From positions 2,225,001 to 2,289,000 of the forward strand of contig NC_079240.1 in the NCBI RefSeq assembly GCF_027921745.1: a DNA stretch of 64,000 bases. The letters are read 5' to 3'. This DNA is from Schizosaccharomyces osmophilus (lineage: Eukaryota; Ascomycota; Schizosaccharomycetes; Schizosaccharomycetales; Schizosaccharomycetaceae). Numbering within the stretch: position 1 is the first letter of the stretch; every line of letters starts with the position of its first letter. Below the pieces are notes generated by a model that searched no databases, was not told the DNA's origin, and saw nothing but the letters and a program-made list of their open reading frames with translations. A program made the translations under genes and the position numbers. Below, piece by piece: positions 53,900-64,000 of the stretch.

Positions 53900-53970
53900 G
53901 CTTTGGTGGTTTAGTGGTATAATGCTTCGTTGCCATCGAAGCGACCCGGGTTCGATTCCCGGCCGAAGCA
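53900..53970 (+). tRNA. tRNA-Gly (anticodon GCC)
   Basis: The 71-base gene folds as a standard cloverleaf. Acceptor GCTTTGG pairs with CCGAAGC, the D arm is TGGTTTAGTGGTA, the anticodon loop is TTGCCAT, and the T arm is GGGTTCGATTCCC. Box A and box B match Pol III consensus. A T6 terminator (CTTTTTT) follows within 10 bases. No intron. Confidence 0.97.
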
Positions 53971-54220
53971 AAATTCTTTTTTATTTCCATTTCTTACTGG
54001 AAATGGAATACAACAATGAAAGCCGTCTACATCGTCGCATACGTAGGAAAATGAAAATCAGCTGTCTAACCAAGATCCTAGAGCTATTCATTTATATGAA
54101 CATAAAACATTGTCTAAGAAACGGATTCTTTTACCTTCAACGTTTGTGAAGTTACGAATTCAGTAGCTAAGTTTCACATTGTTGTTATGTTTCTTTTCTT
54201 TTCTCTTTTATTAAGCATTT

Positions 54221-54302
54221 GACACTATGCCTGAGTGGTTAAAGGGATAGATTAGAAATCTATTGCGGTCTCCGCGCGCAGGTTCAAATCCTGCTGGTGT
54301 CG
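54221..54302 (+). tRNA. tRNA-Ser (anticodon AGA)
   Basis: The 82-base class II tRNA has acceptor GACACTA/TGGTGTC and discriminator G. The anticodon loop TTAGAAA lies in a GATAGA.../...TCTATT stem. It has a long variable arm (GCGGTCTCCGCGC) and T arm CAGGTTCAAATCCTG. A TTTTT terminator follows immediately. No intron. Confidence 0.96.
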
Positions 54303-54605
54303 ATTTTTATGTCTTTTTATTCAAAATAAAAGGATCTTTAGAACAATGGATTTTATGAAAATGTATGCGGAATTCAGTGGCAACCCGTTTTGTTAATGTT
54401 GAAAAGCTTCATTATATAATAAAAAAGTGAAAATAAATACACGACGAAGGGAAAGAAAAATTTCTATTTCTTTTCGGATACCCGACTCCCGGTCCGAATA
54501 TGAATCTTTCACTGACGTTGGAAATTTACAAATAAATAGGATAGAGAAACTTGATGCTAAAAATTTAAGATTCTCTTGGACTGTGCTGTATTGGGCTGTT
54601 CTTAT

Positions 54606-56265
54606 ATGGACCAAATTATAAAAAGTTCAGAAGCATTTGAATTGTTTCGTTATATTCGCGACTTCACAACTGGAAGGAAAGAAAGGTCTTCAGCATCATT
54701 TCTGGATGAACCTGATGTTGTTGTCGACAAAAACGAGAAGTCCCTAAGGGATTCAAAGTCAAACTCAGAAGGGTTCAATGAACCAGACAAGTCAGCTAAC
54801 TTGATTACATGGGAAGACGTAGATATCTCAGATCATCCAAAAAGATGGCCGACACTACTGAAGCTATATGTTACGACATGCGTTTGTTTGCTAACGATTG
54901 CTACTTACATGGGAGCGTCAATCATTACCTCAGGACTGGATGAAATTAAAGACCATATGCATGTGGGAAATGTTGCTGTCATGCTTGGACTTTCTCTCTT
55001 TATTGTTGGATACTCCGTAGGTCCACTGTTTTTCTCACCACTCACTGAAATCCCTCAAATTGGAAGACAAAAAGTCTATCTGATTACCTTGGCAATTTAC
55101 ATATGTTTACAAATACCTACAGCTCTTTGCTCGGGGATCGGTGCTTTGCTTCCTTTACGCTTTTTAGCTGGATTTTTCGGTTCTCCAGCACTTGCTACTG
55201 GAGGTGCAACGATCACTGATATGTGGGACAGTAAATATGCACAGTATTTTGTTACTTCATGGTCGCTTTGCGCTTTTAGTATGTAACGTGGTTTTTTGTT
55301 CTTTCACTAACATTTTCTCTTGCGTAGGTGGTCCTGCATTAGGTCCTCTATTTGGTGCCATTATGGTGGTTGCCAAATCTTGGCGATGGCAGTTTTGGTT
55401 TTTAATGATGCTTTCTGCGGCAGTATTTATTCTTTTCTTTCTTTTTGTCCCGGAAACATCAGCTTCGAACATATTATATCGCAAAGCCCAGCGTTTACGA
55501 AAAATAACAAACAATCCCCACCTCCAAACACCAGACGAGTTGCAATATTCACAAATGAAAATCTCCAAGTTACTTATGGAGATCTTTCTTCGGCCAATAA
55601 TTTTGAGTATTCGTGAGCCAATTGTCCTATCTTTGAATCTTTACCTCGGCTTGGTTTACTCTCTCATGTATCTATGGTTTGAAGCTTTTCCCATCGTTTA
55701 CATGGAACTCTACCATTTCACTTTAATAGAAAGCGGTTTAACATATTTAGGAATCCTTATTGGGACGCTCTTGCCAACTCCATTTTACTTTTATTATTTG
55801 CACAAAGTACTAATTCCCAAGCTGACGAATAATTCAGGACGTATAGTGCCGGAAGAAGTTTTACGAGTGTCTTTTCCGGCAGCTTTCTTTTTCCCAGTAT
55901 GTCTTTTTTGGTTTGGTTGGACGGCACAGCGTTCAATCAATTGTTTTTCTTCCCTAGTAAGCACCCTGCTGTATGCTGCAGGATCCTTTCTTATTTTTCA
56001 AACTTGCTACCAATACCTCGCTTCTTCCTACCCAAAGTATATTGCCTCTGTCTATGCAGGAAACAACCTTTGTCGCTCCTTGATGGCGGCTAGCTTTCCG
56101 CTTTTTGCACGCGCTATGTTTAAAAATACAGGTCCTTCTTATGCTCCTGTAGGCTGGGGTTGCACTATTTTGGGTATTATTACTTGTATAATGTTCCCTA
56201 TTCCCTTTTTGCTGTATAAATATGGACTAAAACTTCGGATACGATCGAATTACGCTACGAACTAA
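54606..56265 (+). CDS. MFS transporter, DHA1 (drug:H+ antiporter) type
   Basis: This is a 12-TM major-facilitator protein of 536 aa. Two exons, 54606-55278 and 55328-56265, are joined across a 49-bp intron (GTATGT...GCGTAG) so that [16 protein letters not shown], motif C of DHA1 antiporters (GPxxGP), is intact. The cytosolic N-terminus (1-85) ends in [15 protein letters not shown], where fungal DHA1 proteins have a NPxNWP-like stretch. Motif A lies in [15 protein letters not shown], in which the usual Asp-Arg is not intact. [17 protein letters not shown] and [19 protein letters not shown] are typical of polyamine/multidrug members. Substrate is unknown. The gene faces the second MFS gene tail to tail. 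Confidence 0.9.
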
Positions 56266-56957
56266 AATCTCATAACTGTAAATTTACTTTGGTTTCATGG
56301 AAAGACGGTTTACTATTCTAGCTTTTGCTTATTAGTGTAGTTACGGAATGTACGCGCAACTTTAAAGGTTTTTTTTGTTTATTTGTTTGCTAAACATAAT
56401 ATTACATATGATGAAACAAAACAAGGCAATCCGTCCGTAGGAAAAAAAACCCCCAACACAATCAGAATAAAAAGATTTAAAAAAATAAGACCATACAAAC
56501 TCCTTAGCCTAACAATCTTCTTAAATAAAGTAAATGTTACAAGTAGGAATTCAACATTTCGCTTTGCGTTTTCATTCATTAGATTCATCAAAATGTGAAG
56601 AAATAAAAAAACATCGTCTGCTAGCTGAAACTGTTTGACATGTCTCAGTCAATTTATTTTCTAAGAACAAGTAATTCTTGGTAAATTTGTGGTTGACATT
56701 CCTGCTAGCGATTGATATAGAAGAACCGAAAATTTAAGAATTTACTTTGACGTTCGAAATTTCCAAGATGGACGTGATCATTCGTGTTTCAACTATTTCC
56801 AATCCATTATTTCCAAATAAAAGCATAGCAATAAGTCGCCTGTGAAAAATTAATAAGCTTAAAATAATTTCAATATGTAGAAATATTAAGCCGAATTAAA
56901 AAACCGGCGAGCGAATTCTTTTCATTATAATATTCTCTTTTTTCTTTTTCTTTTTGT
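56266..56957. other. Intergenic between two convergent MFS genes
   Basis: This is 692 bp of AT-rich 3' flank. Overlapping frames near 56379-56598 on both strands have no recognisable content. No gene is seen. Confidence 0.5.
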
Positions 56958-58580
56958 TTAATCCTTGTAAGCATATTTGCTATGCGACCGTATGGCCTTT
57001 CCATATCGGAAAAATACAAAGGGAATGGGAATCATAGCAGCCGATATACAAGCAAGTACAGTAGTAGCCCAATGATTTCCCAAATTGTGGTACATGGGCC
57101 GTGCAACCATAGTCATTCCTCCACTGGTCGAGTATCGTACAAGCGTTGCAGCTGCAAGCGCACTCGGCGCCAGAGATTGATAAGTGTCAATGAAATAAGT
57201 AAACACGACGGAAAAAATAAGAAGCAATGAAGCCCCAAAGAAAACACTAGAAATTAAAGGAACTATCCAATGTATTCTATTGGGATAACATGTCCAAGCA
57301 AACCAAAACAAGCCAATGGGCAAAAGAAAACATCCAACAAATAGTGGGTACAATCGGTATTCCGGGGGCACTTTTCCATTTTTCTTTTTGTGTATCTTGG
57401 AATAATGATAATATATAAGAGGTGTGAAAGAAGCAGCCAAAAGAATACCAATACCAATTCCTATAAAAGAGAGACCTTGTTCGCCTTGGTTGAAACCGTA
57501 TTGAGAATAAACAATTGGGTAGCTTTCAAAATTGATGTAAACAATAGCAAAGAGAATGGTCACATAAATGGTAAAGCAAACAACAATTGGTTCCGATATC
57601 AATAATGAAATAGCATTTGTGAATGCCCGTATAATGACACTCTTGGGATCGCGCTGCTTTTCATTTTCTGTATGCCATAAAGGATTTCCTGTTGCTCGAC
57701 GAAGGTAACGAGCTTTGTAATAAAGAATGGTACCGGCATGCGTTTCAGGAAGAGCAAAAATAATAAGTAAAACTACGGAACCTGAAAATATCATGGTTAT
57801 CCAAAATGTCCACCTCCATCCAAGGTAGCTTTGCGAAATGAAATCCCCCATAATGGGACCTATGACTGGCCCGAGGAAGGGAAAAGCACAGAGAATGGGA
57901 ACTGCAAAGGTATATTCAAGTGGACTGTATATGTCACTAGCTGTTCCCCCACAATTGGCTAGAGGAGTGCTACCGAAAACACCTTGGAAATATCGAAGTA
58001 TCGCTAATGTCCAGACGTTCTGGGCAACAGCACCACCTATTTGAAGCAAAGTGAATAAAATAAGGGTAATAAAGTAAATGATAAATCTTCCGTAAATTCC
58101 GCTTAGAGGCGCAAAGGGTAAACAACCCATAGAGAAGCCTACCAAGTATGTACAAGTGCCCAATGATGCGACCGGGGTGGATGCATGAAAAGCTCTCACC
58201 ACTTCGGGAACTCCTGTTGAGAAGACGCTTGAAGAAAACGTTACAGACATAGTTATTACACAAATCTGGACAATGATCCACCATTTCTTTGTATGGGACC
58301 AGTTTCTTGGATTAAGTGCGTCATGAGGACCATCCCAAGTTACAAGATAACTTGCGTTTTCTCTTCTCTGCTTCCCTTCTTCTATTATGTTTTTATCCTT
58401 TTCAGATTTCATGGTATTCAAAAACCATTGCTCTTCCTCAGCTTCATTGGAAGAAGCCGCTTTCATTGACTCAGAAGGGTCCCAGCTTAGGCGGTCCACT
58501 GGCAAGGCTACATTTTGCTGGTAATATTTTCTATAATGTTCTTTAAATTTTTTTCCTGTAGCCAGAGAAATCAAGTCCAT
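56958..58580 (-). CDS. MFS transporter, DHA1 type
   Basis: This is a single-exon 12-TM transporter of 540 aa. The N-terminal cytosolic domain (1-95) ends in WDGPHDALNPRNWSHTKKWW, the standard entry of fungal DHA1 proteins. FAPLSGIYGRFIIYF is motif A-like, and FPFLGPVIGPIMGDFIS is motif C. GWRWTFWITMIFSGSVV and ALPETHAGTILYYKARYLRR follow. It is similar in layout to the convergent MFS gene but clearly different in sequence, so this is not a recent tandem duplication. Its promoter is shared with the divergent Zn2Cys6 factor, which probably regulates it. Export of polyamines, drugs or a metabolite is likely. Confidence 0.92.
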   Translation of the reverse strand: MDLISLATGKKFKEHYRKYYQQNVALPVDRLSWDPSESMKAASSNEAEEEQWFLNTMKSEKDKNIIEEGKQRRENASYLVTWDGPHDALNPRNWSHTKKWWIIVQICVITMSVTFSSSVFSTGVPEVVRAFHASTPVASLGTCTYLVGFSMGCLPFAPLSGIYGRFIIYFITLILFTLLQIGGAVAQNVWTLAILRYFQGVFGSTPLANCGGTASDIYSPLEYTFAVPILCAFPFLGPVIGPIMGDFISQSYLGWRWTFWITMIFSGSVVLLIIFALPETHAGTILYYKARYLRRATGNPLWHTENEKQRDPKSVIIRAFTNAISLLISEPIVVCFTIYVTILFAIVYINFESYPIVYSQYGFNQGEQGLSFIGIGIGILLAASFTPLIYYHYSKIHKKKNGKVPPEYRLYPLFVGCFLLPIGLFWFAWTCYPNRIHWIVPLISSVFFGASLLLIFSVVFTYFIDTYQSLAPSALAAATLVRYSTSGGMTMVARPMYHNLGNHWATTVLACISAAMIPIPFVFFRYGKAIRSHSKYAYKD

Positions 58581-59445
58581 TTTCCTGCGATGTGCACACC
58601 TATTTCGCTTTTTGTTTATTTACGTTGATGTAATTAAGTCGAACGAACCAGCTACGCGTTTGGCGACACTGGGATGGATTTCAAATAACCTAGAACCAGG
58701 GAATTCAATCACAATTTACTTTCTCAACAAGTGCCTTTTTTATCTAAATTCATTATATAAATATATACATATACAGATTTATATATATGAGATGCGACCT
58801 CTAGTCCACGGTCCGCAAATCCGCAATAGCCACTACTATACGGTGCGTCTACGGTTATTGCGGATCGCATTTTGCGATAGGATAATATTGCGCTCTGTAG
58901 TGCAATACAATAATAAACATCAAGTCGCATTCAAAAGTTATATAGTAAGAGTAAGTGGAATCCATCGACTGCTTCCAGCGTTACAATTAACGGGATTGAG
59001 TTAGTTGCTATATACTTACAGGAATGACTTTGCCACTGCTAGTAATACAAAGGATAATGCAACAAGCAAGAGTAATAAATTGACCGACGAACGCTTCCCA
59101 ACTGTAGAATTCGTCGCAAGCCTATAAGCTTTTGTAAAAACAGGCAATTAAAATAAGGAGTCTAATTTCTCCCGTTTGGATTTGGATTTGGACGTTCTTG
59201 TTTATGTGTTCTTTTAACTTACAATAATATACGCTTTATTATTGTAATTATTATTATTCTTGTTATTATTATTAGAGTACAACGAAAATGCTCCTCGACT
59301 GGTGCACAGGATAGCCGATAGGTTCATAGAGTCTGACTTTGTCTTTCACAAATTAAATTCGAAACACAAAAAATATTCATCGCAACTTGATGTGGCAAGT
59401 TATTCATGCATAGTAAAGCCACGTTTTTGCGAATTACTGAAATTT
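58581..59445. other. Divergent promoter MFS / Zn2Cys6 factor
   Basis: This 865-bp shared upstream region has an inverted-repeat candidate operator at 58820-58864. The transcription-factor frame is open from about 59260 without an ATG, so this part is likely 5' leader. Confidence 0.5.
58820..58864. promoter_or_regulatory. Candidate operator: inverted TCCGCAATAGCC repeat
   Basis: TCCGCAATAGCC (58820-58831) and GGTTATTGCGGA (58853-58864) are inverted copies with one mismatch, 21 bp apart. Each contains the CCG/CGG triplet favoured by Zn2Cys6 dimers. A further TCCGCAA lies just upstream at 58812. The place, between a transporter and a Zn2Cys6 gene, suggests a binding site for that factor. This is inferred. 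Confidence 0.45.
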
Positions 59446-61140
59446 ATGGAAGAATTGGGGTCGAAACGTATTCGAACAAAAAAGGCCTGTGTTGTTTGCC
59501 ATAAGAAAAAACGAAAATGCAGTGGTACTTTTCCTTGTTTTTACTGTGAAAAATTTTGCTATGAATGTCAATATGCTCAGGATCTAGTGAAAAACAATAC
59601 TTCCTATCAAAAAAGCAACTGGTCAGAGACAGAAAGTAATTATATACAATCACTAGAGTCAGACAAATATAAACAAGATGGTTACTCTCCACCTGGATCT
59701 GACAATTCCAATGAGGTATGGAGTTCTCGTAATTATGAACTCGATGACCATGCAATTCAGGAAAAGAAAAAACGAAGGATGACTCAAAACACAAATGCCC
59801 TTTGTTTTCCTGCTATCGTGAGTGAAAAACTTGAAGCGTCTCCGATTACACGATATAAGCCATTAGCTTGGAATATGGGTGCTCGTTTGCCTCAAGTGCC
59901 GAGTGAAAATTCGAAAATACACACTTTTATATCAAAGGAACAATGCTTTTACTATGTTTCTAAATATTTTCAAGACGTGAATCCCATTTTTGAAGTGTTG
60001 GATCAGGTTGCTTTCGAGGAGCAAATTCATAAACGTTGGGCTGCGGACATGACCGCTGAATTCGGGGTTTTACTCTGCACTGTTGTAGTCCTTGGCTCTT
60101 TCTTTTCACATACCAATTCCTTGTCGAATGAACTTCAATTAATGCAATATGCCGAAGGTATGCTGAATAATAGTGCATTTTCTATCAACAGTATTCCATC
60201 GATCAGCCAGATTGTTACTTGGATTCTACGAAGTGTCTATTTACGAACTGCCGCTCATCCACATAATGTTTGGCTAGCGTCTTGTGTTTCTATGCAATGT
60301 ATTGAGATTTTCTGCCTGTACCATAATACTAATGAGGAAGAAGTGACTTTATCTGAATCGGAGCAGCAAAACTACTATTATTTTTCTTCAAAAAACAAAA
60401 TTTTTTCCATTGGATGGGCTTTTAACAGAATTTTAGCATCGGAGTATGGGACAACGCCAATTAAATTGTCCCAAATGAATATCAAAGGGGTACATTTTTC
60501 AGAACAATCTCAATCTCATCAACTTGCACGTTTAGCAAGTGTTTTACCAGAAAGTGACGAACTGACAAAGGAACCCCAAATGGCATACTTTGCAGCAATC
60601 CAGAGGATATCACAGCTTTCCAAGCTACAACCAATTCAATTGACACTTATAAGGGCAACCGTTTGTTTTCATTTATATCGAAGCCTTTATTTAACAAACT
60701 CTCACCCTGATGAAACGATAGTTGTTATAATAGTAAAAATGACTGATGAAGCACTAGATAAGTGTCTCGCTTTATGCCAAAAGAGACTAGCATGGTGGAG
60801 TGTATTAGATATTCCATTTCATGGTATTTGTGTTCTTTTGTCAATTGACACCAAGGAAAGCTTGCAGCTAATTCCAAAGGCATTCAAAGTGTTGAATACT
60901 GCTATAGACACATTCAATACCCCTGCTTCTAGAGACGCTTTTCAGGTCGTCTCAGCATTATGTGATGCATTAAGGGATAGGAAAATAAACGAAGCAAAAC
61001 TATTAGATTATAGACAACCGCTGAAAAAACAAAACGAAACTGATTTCGACAACTTTAATTTGCACGGATCTTCTGAATTGGTTTTGGGAGACCCTTTTTT
61101 TGATTTATTTAATTTAGGTGATACGGATATTAGATTTTAA
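59446..61140 (+). CDS. Zn2Cys6 fungal transcription factor
   Basis: This is a nuclear DNA-binding regulator of 564 aa from the ATG at 59446. The zinc cluster begins at residue 15: C-x2-C-x6-C-x5-C-x2-C-x6-C within KACVVCHKKKRKC and SGTFPCFYCEKFCYEC. One extra Cys sits in the last loop. A short linker (ending near ESDKYKQ) and the nuclear signal KKKRRM follow. The middle region (about 160-420) matches the fungal-specific transcription-factor domain in layout, with helices such as YYVSKYFQDVNPIFEVLDQ. The C-terminus is acidic. In-frame sequence upstream is open but lacks ATG. It is divergent from an MFS gene, the usual arrangement for a pathway-specific regulator. Confidence 0.9.
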   Translation: MEELGSKRIRTKKACVVCHKKKRKCSGTFPCFYCEKFCYECQYAQDLVKNNTSYQKSNWSETESNYIQSLESDKYKQDGYSPPGSDNSNEVWSSRNYELDDHAIQEKKKRRMTQNTNALCFPAIVSEKLEASPITRYKPLAWNMGARLPQVPSENSKIHTFISKEQCFYYVSKYFQDVNPIFEVLDQVAFEEQIHKRWAADMTAEFGVLLCTVVVLGSFFSHTNSLSNELQLMQYAEGMLNNSAFSINSIPSISQIVTWILRSVYLRTAAHPHNVWLASCVSMQCIEIFCLYHNTNEEEVTLSESEQQNYYYFSSKNKIFSIGWAFNRILASEYGTTPIKLSQMNIKGVHFSEQSQSHQLARLASVLPESDELTKEPQMAYFAAIQRISQLSKLQPIQLTLIRATVCFHLYRSLYLTNSHPDETIVVIIVKMTDEALDKCLALCQKRLAWWSVLDIPFHGICVLLSIDTKESLQLIPKAFKVLNTAIDTFNTPASRDAFQVVSALCDALRDRKINEAKLLDYRQPLKKQNETDFDNFNLHGSSELVLGDPFFDLFNLGDTDIRF

Positions 61141-62390
61141 TAAATGCATTAGGCTGACCGGAACGTTTAATAGTTCTATATGCTCAGAAAAGCCTTACAT
61201 TCTTCATATTTAGAATACAAGAAAAAGATTTGGTCAATATAAGTAGAATTGGTATGGTCAATGAACGTTATAGTATTATCATAGATTAAGGTTATTTTGA
61301 GAAGCAGCTTGATGGTTGATACAATTCTTTGAGTGTCAATGATTTAGTTTCGGATTTTGGACAAAACAAACGAATCCGGTTTTTGAAATGTAGATTTGTT
61401 GTAAGAAGAGAAAAAGATTTATTTCTATCACACTATGGTAATTGACTCATAAAGATTAATATTAATATTTATTAAAAAAGTTCTGTCGGAGAAGACTTTG
61501 ATCACTTTAACATAAAATTTGTAGCATTGTACTAATTGCCAAAATTATTCATGCATCATTTTTATCCAAATACTCTTCAGACACACTATATGCTAGACGT
61601 GAAACCAAACGCATTTATGAGCCGTTTAGAAGAAAAAAAGATTGGCCGACACTTGGAATCGCTAAAGATTGAAGACTATTTGTACGTATCGCCCGTTTAA
61701 AATTATTAAGGAAAATGAACATGACTTTCAAGTTATCGAGCTCAAAGTTAACCATAGCAAAAACGGTAAAGCACATGAAATGAATGAAAACAGTCAAATG
61801 TTTCTTTGCCGCTTTGACTAGCAGTCTCAAAAATTGATAGGGACCGAACAATAGATATTGAACGGAAATGACACGTTAAATCAGCTCTTGGGTACTAGAA
61901 GGAACCGCTTTCACACAAGCCCAATGACTCAAAATTCCAAGACAAACAACAAAACTCAGTCGCCGGTGAGGGAGGTATATGACAATAAATCCATAATAGT
62001 TACAGCAAAAACTAGAAATATTCAGGTTTAGAATATCCAGAAACAAAGATATCCATTGTGGCCGAAAACGCAATGTTTTTATGATTAAAAAGGTTCCTTT
62101 TACGTTACTTATTAACAAATCGGCCTCGTTTGACAAGGGATTTCATGCAATGATATTCCTTGCTGAAAACATCTTGAAACTCGCATTGACAACTAAGCGA
62201 AATTTAAGTAAGGAAAAACAGCTGCCTTAAAATGTTTAACCTAAAAAGTATTCCTTTAGAAACATTCCAAACAAATTTTGTAAGCTTTCTCCTTTCTAAA
62301 TTGGATCTGAATCTCAAAAAATCATTCAGAAGCTTGGAGAGGTTCTTTTTTTGAAGCTACCATAGCCATAAAAAGCCAACTTTTTTTAGT
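61141..62390. other. Intergenic between convergent factor gene and gal1
   Basis: This is 1.25 kb of shared 3' flank. Two consecutive minus-strand frames (61615-61851 and 61876-62136) encode hydrophobic stretches but lack ATG starts and recognisable motifs. I do not call a gene. Confidence 0.4.
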
Positions 62391-63959
62391 TTAAAAAATG
62401 GGCTTTGATAAATCTACCAGACAGCTTCCTGTGGCAGGCTTGGATACGACGATGGCCGCATCCAAATCCGCTTGACTCAAGTTGGGAAAATGCTTATTAT
62501 AGTACTGCCCTTTTAGCGCAGAAACTACTTTAGGTAATTTCTGTACAGTGGTTAAATGTACCGTTGATCCTCCCCAGCCGGCGCCAGTTGCTCGAGCACC
62601 ATACGCGCCATTTGCGACAGAAATGGCACATACCTCTTCTAAGTTTGGGCTAGAAGAATTATTATAGATGTTGGCCGATCTTTGAGAATCGTTCATAAGT
62701 CTTCCAAATGCCATCAAAAACGTTTCCGAATTATCTGAAGGCTTATGTTCACGGAAAAGCTTCAATGTTTCCAGTACACGTAAAAATTCCGAAAAAACAT
62801 GCTTTGCCCTTTGATATACCCTCATTATGTCGTAACGAACAGGAATAGCCGTTAAAAAAACTTCGGCAAACTGCTTCGTCGATATCTCCAACTTCTTGGC
62901 CATCTGTTCTGTAGTCAAGCCGACTTTTTCTTCCTCAGAGAAAGTCGTTTCAGCAATTTTGAGCATTTCCTGTGTACGCTCGATGCCGATGACAACGTCG
63001 TTACCATCCCAAGGGGGTTGTCTTAAATACTGTTCATAGTAGGTATCCATAAAGCTACGCAGTGTCCCTGCAGTTTTGAGGTTCGAGTCTTTCATAAGAC
63101 TCAAACCGTACTTCTTAGCTAAAATCTCAGAGGCTACGGCCATTTCGACGACTCGCAAATTGTAATTGGTAGCAGCGGTCTCATGCTTGTTTGCCTGTAC
63201 CAGCGTGTTGGTTACGAGAAAGACCATTTCTTCTGGCTTTGTCGATGGGATTTTAAAAGGAATTCCAACCAGCTTTGGACGAAATTGGACCAACAAAGCC
63301 TTTTCCCTCTCACCATAGACAGAAGCACATTGATCCATCCCTCCGGTATTGACACCAACGTAATGCTCGGAAACAACACTAATTCTGGTTAGGTCTTCTT
63401 TGGATATGGAATCAATTCCGTTAGTCTTCAGAATGGCCACAATGGAGGCCACACAGAAAGCAGCCGAAGAAGACAAGCCTCCGCCTGTAGGGACATTTCC
63501 ATCGTAGGTTAATCTCATACCCTTTAATGGCTTCGAACCCCCTTCAACGAGGTTTGGATATTTCTCCAAAATGAAATTGTGAGCTACAATCAAGGAACAA
63601 CGGAAATAGTTTCCCCAGCTGTGATGGTTCTTGTTGATGGAAATGACAGAACCATCTGCAGGAAGTTCAAATTGTTCACTCACAAACTCTTGGTTTGTGT
63701 TTGTCAAGATCACCTTTTGGTCGTCCGTTCCGTGGACTGCAGCCACCACATCTACCTCCATAGCCATAGGAAGCACCGAAAAGTAATTGTAGTCGATATG
63801 CTCTCCGATGATATTTACTCGACCAGGTGAACGGCCCATAAAAGTAGGGTCTACATTAAATTCTTTTTTGAATTTTGAGAGCAAGTTCTTATAACGAGCC
63901 TTGTTCCTTTCAGCATCAGTATAGAACGATAAATCATGATATATTGGTATGGTAGCCAT
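62391..63959 (-). CDS. gal1: Galactokinase
   Basis: This GHMP kinase phosphorylates galactose in the first committed Leloir step. The single exon of 522 aa is close to the S. pombe enzyme. GRSPGRVNIIGEHIDYNYF (about 42-60) is the galactokinase signature. GGGLSSSAAFCVAS (about 158-171) is the ATP-binding GHMP motif 2. NTGGMDQCASVYGE contains the catalytic Asp, and GARATGAGWGGSTVHL is motif 3. SFTDAER-like FYTDAERNKARY near the start is conserved. In S. pombe gal1, gal10 and gal7 are clustered near a telomere, so gal10/gal7 may lie just right of the window. The promoter is cut by the window edge. Confidence 0.96.
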   Translation of the reverse strand: MATIPIYHDLSFYTDAERNKARYKNLLSKFKKEFNVDPTFMGRSPGRVNIIGEHIDYNYFSVLPMAMEVDVVAAVHGTDDQKVILTNTNQEFVSEQFELPADGSVISINKNHHSWGNYFRCSLIVAHNFILEKYPNLVEGGSKPLKGMRLTYDGNVPTGGGLSSSAAFCVASIVAILKTNGIDSISKEDLTRISVVSEHYVGVNTGGMDQCASVYGEREKALLVQFRPKLVGIPFKIPSTKPEEMVFLVTNTLVQANKHETAATNYNLRVVEMAVASEILAKKYGLSLMKDSNLKTAGTLRSFMDTYYEQYLRQPPWDGNDVVIGIERTQEMLKIAETTFSEEEKVGLTTEQMAKKLEISTKQFAEVFLTAIPVRYDIMRVYQRAKHVFSEFLRVLETLKLFREHKPSDNSETFLMAFGRLMNDSQRSANIYNNSSSPNLEEVCAISVANGAYGARATGAGWGGSTVHLTTVQKLPKVVSALKGQYYNKHFPNLSQADLDAAIVVSKPATGSCLVDLSKPIF

Positions 63960-64000
63960 TGGTGTTTTTTCTATTTGTCGACTTTCTTTCTTCGTTTTTC

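Noticed and set aside
54303-54605. Frames between tRNA-Ser and the first MFS gene
   Set aside because: They are short, overlapping on both strands and without motifs; most likely MFS promoter and leader.
61615-62136. Two hydrophobic minus-strand frames between the transcription factor and gal1
   Set aside because: They lack ATG starts and recognisable content; Phe/Leu-rich frames are common in AT-rich DNA.

Overview
The window is nuclear DNA of a fission yeast (Schizosaccharomyces) that is not S. pombe itself. The evidence is: compact genes; many 35-125 bp introns with GTATG/GTAAG donors, CTAAY branch sites and TAG/CAG acceptors; a HomolE box upstream of a ribosomal protein gene; and proteins close to S. 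pombe ones in length and sequence (Pre6 259 aa, Cct4 527 aa, Cut4 1455 aa). From memory of S. pombe systematic names, much of bases 835-47431 follows the SPBC106 segment of chromosome II: rpl25, cys2, pre6, idi1, sda1, gid9, an ALY-like RNA-binding gene, plg7, pka1, cut4, nat2, cct4, tim11, ada1, a DUF1776 gene, srx1 and mph1, in that order and orientation. The divergence suggests the octosporus/cryophilus/osmophilus group, but the species cannot be settled from the sequence alone.

Left third (1-20 kb): uL23 ribosomal protein, a mitochondrial-type serine O-acyltransferase, proteasome alpha-4, a four-RRM Nrd1/Mrn1-family protein that looks like an addition relative to S. pombe, isopentenyl-diphosphate isomerase, the 60S assembly factor Sda1, the GID ligase subunit Gid9, an ALY/Yra1-like mRNA export adaptor with an unusually long 403-bp intron, a PAF-acetylhydrolase-like lipase, and the cAMP-dependent kinase Pka1.

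Middle (20-47 kb): a possible tiny spliced LYR-type gene, APC/C subunit Cut4, two unassigned small ORFs, Nat2, CCT delta, then an 8-kb block (29.4-37.7 kb) that I believe is absent between cct4 and tim11 in S. pombe. The block carries mitochondrial GatB-like and GatA-like genes (GatB strongly diverged), a decayed gene on the minus strand, an unidentified decayed coding remnant on the plus strand, and an almost perfect 26-bp inverted repeat. Conserved order then resumes with tim11, ada1, DUF1776, srx1 (with a perfect CRE/ATF site upstream) and the spindle-checkpoint kinase mph1.

Right part (47-64 kb) looks accessory: an F-box/cysteine-rich protein, a four-exon WBP2-like gene, a six-cysteine small secreted protein, tRNA-Gly(GCC) and tRNA-Ser(AGA), two convergent DHA1-type MFS transporters, a Zn2Cys6 transcription factor divergent from the second transporter across a promoter with an inverted-repeat candidate operator, and galactokinase at the right edge. 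The transporter-transporter-regulator-gal1 neighbourhood reads like a nutrient or drug response cluster that may continue beyond the window.
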